Source of the DNA: Streptomyces sp. WM6386
GTDB taxonomy: Bacteria > Actinomycetota > Actinomycetes > Streptomycetales > Streptomycetaceae
Assembly (NCBI RefSeq): GCF_000972385.1
Contig: NZ_JXTE01000076.1
Coordinates: forward strand, 1-35,457
Direction of reading: 5' to 3'
Length of the DNA stretch: 35,457 bases
The translations under genes were made by a program, and so were the position numbers. A model generated the notes under the pieces. The model had not been told where the DNA came from. It ran no database searches and saw only the letters and a list, made by a program, of their open reading frames with translations. Below, one piece after another: positions 32,460 through 35,457 of the stretch (position 1 is its first letter; every line of letters starts with the position of its first letter).

Positions 32460-32573
32460 ATGGCACTTCTCGACCTGCAGACGATGGAGTCCGACGAGCA
32501 CACCGGCGGCGGCAACAGCACCCTCAGCCTGCTGTCCTGCGTCAGCGCCGCGAGCATCACGCTCTGTCTCTGA
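32460..32573 (+). CDS. ramS: SapB-type class III lanthipeptide precursor RamS/AmfS
   Basis: A 37-aa precursor between ramC and the transporter genes. The leader starts MALLDLQTMESDEHTGG and contains the LLDLQ box recognised by class III synthetases. The core holds two S-x2-S-x3-C motifs: S20-S23-C27 and S29-S32-C36, the same spacing as in SapB. Each can form a (methyl)lanthionine or labionin with Dha. Between ring residues the core is strongly hydrophobic (LLS, ITL), as expected for a surfactant that coats aerial hyphae. The site GGAAGG/GGAAG lies about 5 nt before the ATG. A hairpin follows before ramA. The exact leader cleavage site is not visible. Confidence 0.92.
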   Translation: MALLDLQTMESDEHTGGGNSTLSLLSCVSAASITLCL

Positions 32574-32592
32574 CGAGCACCCTGCGTACCTA

Positions 32593-32637
32593 GGCTCCGG
32601 GCGGTCCGCTCCCGCGAGGAAGAGGCCGCCCGGAGCC
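32593..32637 (+). terminator. Attenuating hairpin between ramS and ramA
   Basis: GGCTCCGGGCGG (32593-32604) pairs perfectly with CCGCCCGGAGCC (32626-32637) across a 21-nt loop. It lies in the 83-nt gap after ramS. It could partly stop transcription, or protect the ramC-ramS mRNA 3' end, so that precursor is made in excess over transporter. Confidence 0.65.
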
Positions 32638-32656
32638 CCGCACTTCGAGGGGTGAC

Positions 32657-34345
32657 ATGGCTGAGAACGTCGGCACGCTGCACGGGCCGCTCGGTCCGGC
32701 CCCCGCCCGCTGGCTGGCCCTGTGCCTGGCGAGCACCGCGGCGACCGGCGCCGCTCTGCTGCTGCCCGCCACGCTGGGTCGCACCCTGGACCTGCTCCTC
32801 GCGCACGACCCGGCGACCCGCTGGGTGCTGTACTGCGCCGCACTCGTCGCGCTGATCGCTCTCCTCGACGCCTGCGAGACCGTGCTCGGCGGCACGGTCG
32901 ACGCCCGCACCACCGCCTGGCTGCGCCGCCGCCTCACCGGTCATGTCCTGGCCGTCGGCCCGCGCGCCGCCGCCCGCTTCGGGCCCGGCGATCTCGTCGC
33001 CCGGCTCGTCGGCAACGCCGCGCAGGCCGGCACCGCGCCGACCTCCCGCGCCGCCCTGCTCTCCGCGCTGGCCGGACCGGCCGGCGGCCTGGTGGCCCTC
33101 GCTCTGATCGATCCGTGGCTCGCGGCCGTGTGGCTGGCCGGAGCACCGGTCCTGGCGCTGCTGCTGCGCGCCTTCGCCCGCGACACCCGGGAATGCGTGA
33201 CGCGCTACCAGGAGGCGCAGGGGCGGATCGCGGCGGCGCTCGCCGAGGCCGTCGACGGACACCGCACGATCGCGGCGGCCGGGACGGCGGAGCGCGAGAC
33301 GGCGCGGATCCTGCGACCGCTGCCCGAACTCTCCTCGGCCGGGCATCGCATGTGGCGGGTGCAGGGCCGGGCGGCCGGCCAGTCCCTCGCCGTGGCACCA
33401 CTGCTCCAGCTCGGCGTCGTCGCGGTGGCCGGCGTCCTGCTCGCCCGGCACCGGCTGACGGTGGGCGAGGTGCTCGCGGCCTCGCGCTACGCGGTGCTCG
33501 CGACCGGTGTCGGCGTCCTGGTGGGACAGCTCGCGGGACTGGCCCGCGCCCGGGCCGCCGCCGGACGGCTCACCGAGGTGCTCGCGGAGCCCGCCGCGGT
33601 GCACGGCGAGCACCAACTTCCCTGCGGCCCCGGCCGGTTGGAGTTGCGCGGGGTCACGGCCCGGCGGGGCGGACGGGCCGTGCTCGACGCAGTGGACCTC
33701 GTCGTGCCCGGGGGGACGACCCTCGCCGTGGTCGGCCGGTCCGGCGCGGGCAAGTCGCTGCTGGCGGCGCTCGCCGGACGCCTCGCCGACCCGGACGCCG
33801 GGGAGGTCCTGCTCGACGGGGTGCCGCTGCGGGAGCTGACCCGTGACGAGCTGCGCCGGGCGATCGGCCACGCCTTCGAACGGCCCGCCCTGCTGGGCGG
33901 CACGCTGGAGGAGGAGATCGGCCTCGGCCTCGCCTCCCCCTCTCCCGCCCGGATCCGGGAAGCGGCCCGCGCGGCCCACGCGGACGACTTCGTGAGCCGA
34001 CTGCCCGCCGGATACGCCACCCGCTGCGCCGACGCCCCGCGCTCCGGCGGCGAGTCCCAACGTCTGGGCCTCGCCCGGGCGTTCGCCCACGGCGGCCGCC
34101 TCCTCGTCCTCGACGACGCCCTGTCCAGCCTCGACACGGTGACGGAGGCCCGGATCACCGAGTCCCTGGTGGGCGCCGGCACGGACGGCACCCGGCTGCT
34201 GATCGCCCACCGAGCGTCGACGGCGGCCCGCGTGGACGCGGTGGCCTGGCTGGACGAGGGGCGGGTACGGGCCATCGGACCGCATGAGGAGTTGTGGACG
34301 ATGCCGGGGTACCGGGCGGTGTTCGCGGGCGGGGAGGGGGCGTGA
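32657..34345 (+). CDS. ramA: ABC half-transporter RamA-like (lanthipeptide export)
   Basis: A 562-aa fusion of a six-helix membrane domain (about 1-310) and an ATPase domain (about 325-560), one half of the exporter for the ram peptide. Walker A is GRSGAGKS (360-367) and the signature is degenerate SGGESQ (463-468). Walker B is LLVLDDA, where D487 replaces the usual catalytic glutamate, and the H-loop histidine is H518. Loss of the Glu suggests one of the two ATP sites in a RamA-RamB heterodimer is weak or regulatory. ATG 32657 follows GAGGGG. Stop and next start overlap (GTGA). Confidence 0.9.
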   Translation: MAENVGTLHGPLGPAPARWLALCLASTAATGAALLLPATLGRTLDLLLAHDPATRWVLYCAALVALIALLDACETVLGGTVDARTTAWLRRRLTGHVLAVGPRAAARFGPGDLVARLVGNAAQAGTAPTSRAALLSALAGPAGGLVALALIDPWLAAVWLAGAPVLALLLRAFARDTRECVTRYQEAQGRIAAALAEAVDGHRTIAAAGTAERETARILRPLPELSSAGHRMWRVQGRAAGQSLAVAPLLQLGVVAVAGVLLARHRLTVGEVLAASRYAVLATGVGVLVGQLAGLARARAAAGRLTEVLAEPAAVHGEHQLPCGPGRLELRGVTARRGGRAVLDAVDLVVPGGTTLAVVGRSGAGKSLLAALAGRLADPDAGEVLLDGVPLRELTRDELRRAIGHAFERPALLGGTLEEEIGLGLASPSPARIREAARAAHADDFVSRLPAGYATRCADAPRSGGESQRLGLARAFAHGGRLLVLDDALSSLDTVTEARITESLVGAGTDGTRLLIAHRASTAARVDAVAWLDEGRVRAIGPHEELWTMPGYRAVFAGGEGA

Positions 34346-35457
34346 GGGGCGGGGGCGCCGGAGCGGAGCCGGCGGAGAAGGTTCTGCGTCCCGGTCTGCG
34401 TTTCCTGCGGGAGCGGTGGCGGGTCGTGCTGCGGCTCGGGGCCTGGTCCGTGCTGGAGACCGGGCAGACCTTCCTCACCGGGTACGCGCCCGCCCGTGCC
34501 CTGGACGAGGGGTTCCTGGCGGGGCGGGTGGGCCCGGGACTCGTGTGGCTGGGGGTGGCCGGGCTCGGTGTCCTCGTCGGGGCGTACGGCACGGTGCGGG
34601 TGTACGCCGCGGTCGCCGCACTCGTCGAACCGCTCAGGGACCGGCTCGTGACGCGGGTCGTCGCGCGCGGGGTCCGGGAGGGGGATGCCGGGGCGCTGTC
34701 CGGGCTCACCCAGCAGGCCGAGATCGCGCGGGACACGTTCGCCGGTCTGGTGATGGTGTCGCGTTCGTTCGTGTTCACCGCGGCCGGCGCCCTCGTCGGC
34801 CTGTTCTCGCTCGCCCCGCTGCTCCTTGTGGTGGTCGGGTTCCCGCTCCTCGCCGGGGTGGCGCTGTTCGCGGCGACGCTGCGGCCGCTGGCCCGCCGTC
34901 AGGAGACGTTCCTCGTCGCCGACGAGGCGTTGGCGCAGCGGCTCGGTGCCGTCTGTCCCGGGCTGCGGGACATCACGGCGGCCGGTGCGGAGGAACAGGT
35001 CGCCGACGGCACCGGGGACCGGGTCGACGCCGAACTGCGGGCCGCGACGTCCCTGGCCCGCTGGAGCGTGCTGCGCGTGGCGTCCCTCGCGATCGGCGGC
35101 CAGTTGCCGATCGTGCTGCTGCTCGCCAGCGCGCCCTGGCTGCTCCGCAACGGCGTCACCACGGGCGCCCTGGTCGGCGCCCTCGCCTACGTCACCCAGT
35201 CCCTGCTGCCCGCCCTGAGCAACCTGGTGCACGGGCTGGGTACGAGCGGATCGCGGCTGGTGGTCGTGGTGCGGCGGCTGGTCCGCAACAGCACGCGGGA
35301 GACCGGTGCGGTGATGGGGAGGCCGCCCCGGTCTGCGGGCGAGCCCGAGGAGCGGCACCGCAAGCTGTCCGAGGGCGAGCGTCGGACCACCGGCCACCCC
35401 ACACCACAGCTCCCCGGCACCACCGACCCACCGTCCTGGCGGCGCCCTGCCCACTCC
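34342..35457 (+). CDS. ramB: ABC half-transporter RamB-like, N-terminal part (runs off the window)
   Basis: The frame from GTG 34342 is open for 372 codons to the window edge, with no stop. The N-terminal membrane domain shows hydrophobic helices (WSVLETGQTFLTGYAPARAL, GLVWLGVAGLGVLVGAYG, FVFTAAGALVGLFSLAPLLLVVVGFPLLAGVALF, QLPIVLLLASAPWLL, LVGALAYVTQSLLPAL). The visible tail (residues about 325-372) is rich in Pro, Arg and Glu; the ATP-binding motifs are not yet reached. It overlaps ramA by 4 bp, as ram transporter pairs do. It is expected to be the partner half-transporter. Confidence 0.85.
   Translation, partial: MRGGGAGAEPAEKVLRPGLRFLRERWRVVLRLGAWSVLETGQTFLTGYAPARALDEGFLAGRVGPGLVWLGVAGLGVLVGAYGTVRVYAAVAALVEPLRDRLVTRVVARGVREGDAGALSGLTQQAEIARDTFAGLVMVSRSFVFTAAGALVGLFSLAPLLLVVVGFPLLAGVALFAATLRPLARRQETFLVADEALAQRLGAVCPGLRDITAAGAEEQVADGTGDRVDAELRAATSLARWSVLRVASLAIGGQLPIVLLLASAPWLLRNGVTTGALVGALAYVTQSLLPALSNLVHGLGTSGSRLVVVVRRLVRNSTRETGAVMGRPPRSAGEPEERHRKLSEGERRTTGHPTPQLPGTTDPPSWRRPAHS

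Noticed and set aside
29693..34285. A 1530-codon minus-strand open frame across the ram operon
   Set aside because: It spans four genes and their intergenic gaps, has no domain, and results from scarce stop codons in GC-rich DNA.
34342..35457. Missing stop and missing ATPase motifs in ramB considered as a truncation
   Set aside because: The frame is open at the window edge; the gene simply continues outside the window.

Overview
The window is from a very GC-rich actinomycete, almost certainly a Streptomyces. GTG starts are frequent, ATGA/GTGA stop-start overlaps are common, and codon third positions are strongly G/C. It carries a ram/amf (SapB-type) class III lanthipeptide operon, a SpoIIE-type phosphatase of the streptomycete kind and secreted glycosidases with ricin-type lectin modules. 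No rRNA, tRNA, CRISPR array or intact insertion sequence was seen.

Layout, left to right. 1-0.5 kb: the 3' end of an aa3 cytochrome oxidase subunit I gene (ctaD), with a small membrane protein overlapping its stop. 0.6-9.1 kb: an accessory carbohydrate/regulator region with a secreted GH27 alpha-galactosidase (-), a sterol-glucosyltransferase-like GT1 (+), a TetR regulator (-) divergent from a secreted beta-propeller protein (+), a second GT1 that has lost its 5' end and abuts a 33-codon stump of a MerR regulator (-), and a secreted GH5 hydrolase (-). 9.2-11.2 kb: a tetracycline-resistance-type ribosomal protection GTPase (-). 11.4-18.8 kb: a seven-gene operon for a molybdenum hydroxylase of the CO-dehydrogenase family (coxS-coxL-coxM-coxD-coxE-xdhC-coxG). 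Its large subunit has the form II signature AYRGAGR. 18.8-19.7 kb: an APH-fold antibiotic phosphotransferase converging on the cox operon. 19.7-20.3 kb: a mostly non-coding gap.

20.3-26.75 kb: a dTDP-L-rhamnose and cell-surface glycan locus. A two-domain GT2 and rmlC (+) face an O-methyltransferase, rmlD, rmlB and rmlA (-), with a strong hairpin between the converging units. All four enzymes of dTDP-rhamnose synthesis are present, and the MycE-like methyltransferase suggests the sugar or polymer is O-methylated. 26.9-29.6 kb: a 59-aa hypothetical protein and an 818-aa GAF-PAS-GAF-SpoIIE-HATPase protein (-). 29.8 kb to the edge: ramC, ramS, ramA and a partial ramB (+), which make and export a SapB-like morphogenetic peptide. 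ramR is not inside the window.

The most informative details are small ones. They include a deletion scar joining a MerR N-terminus to a headless glycosyltransferase beneath an intact MerR-type 19-bp-spacer promoter; dyads sitting on the -10 boxes of the beta-propeller and cox promoters; a paired GTTCGAA site behind a near-consensus GH27 promoter; a possible ATC start for the cox AAA+ ATPase; and a distinct 37-aa RamS precursor with two S-x2-S-x3-C ring motifs.
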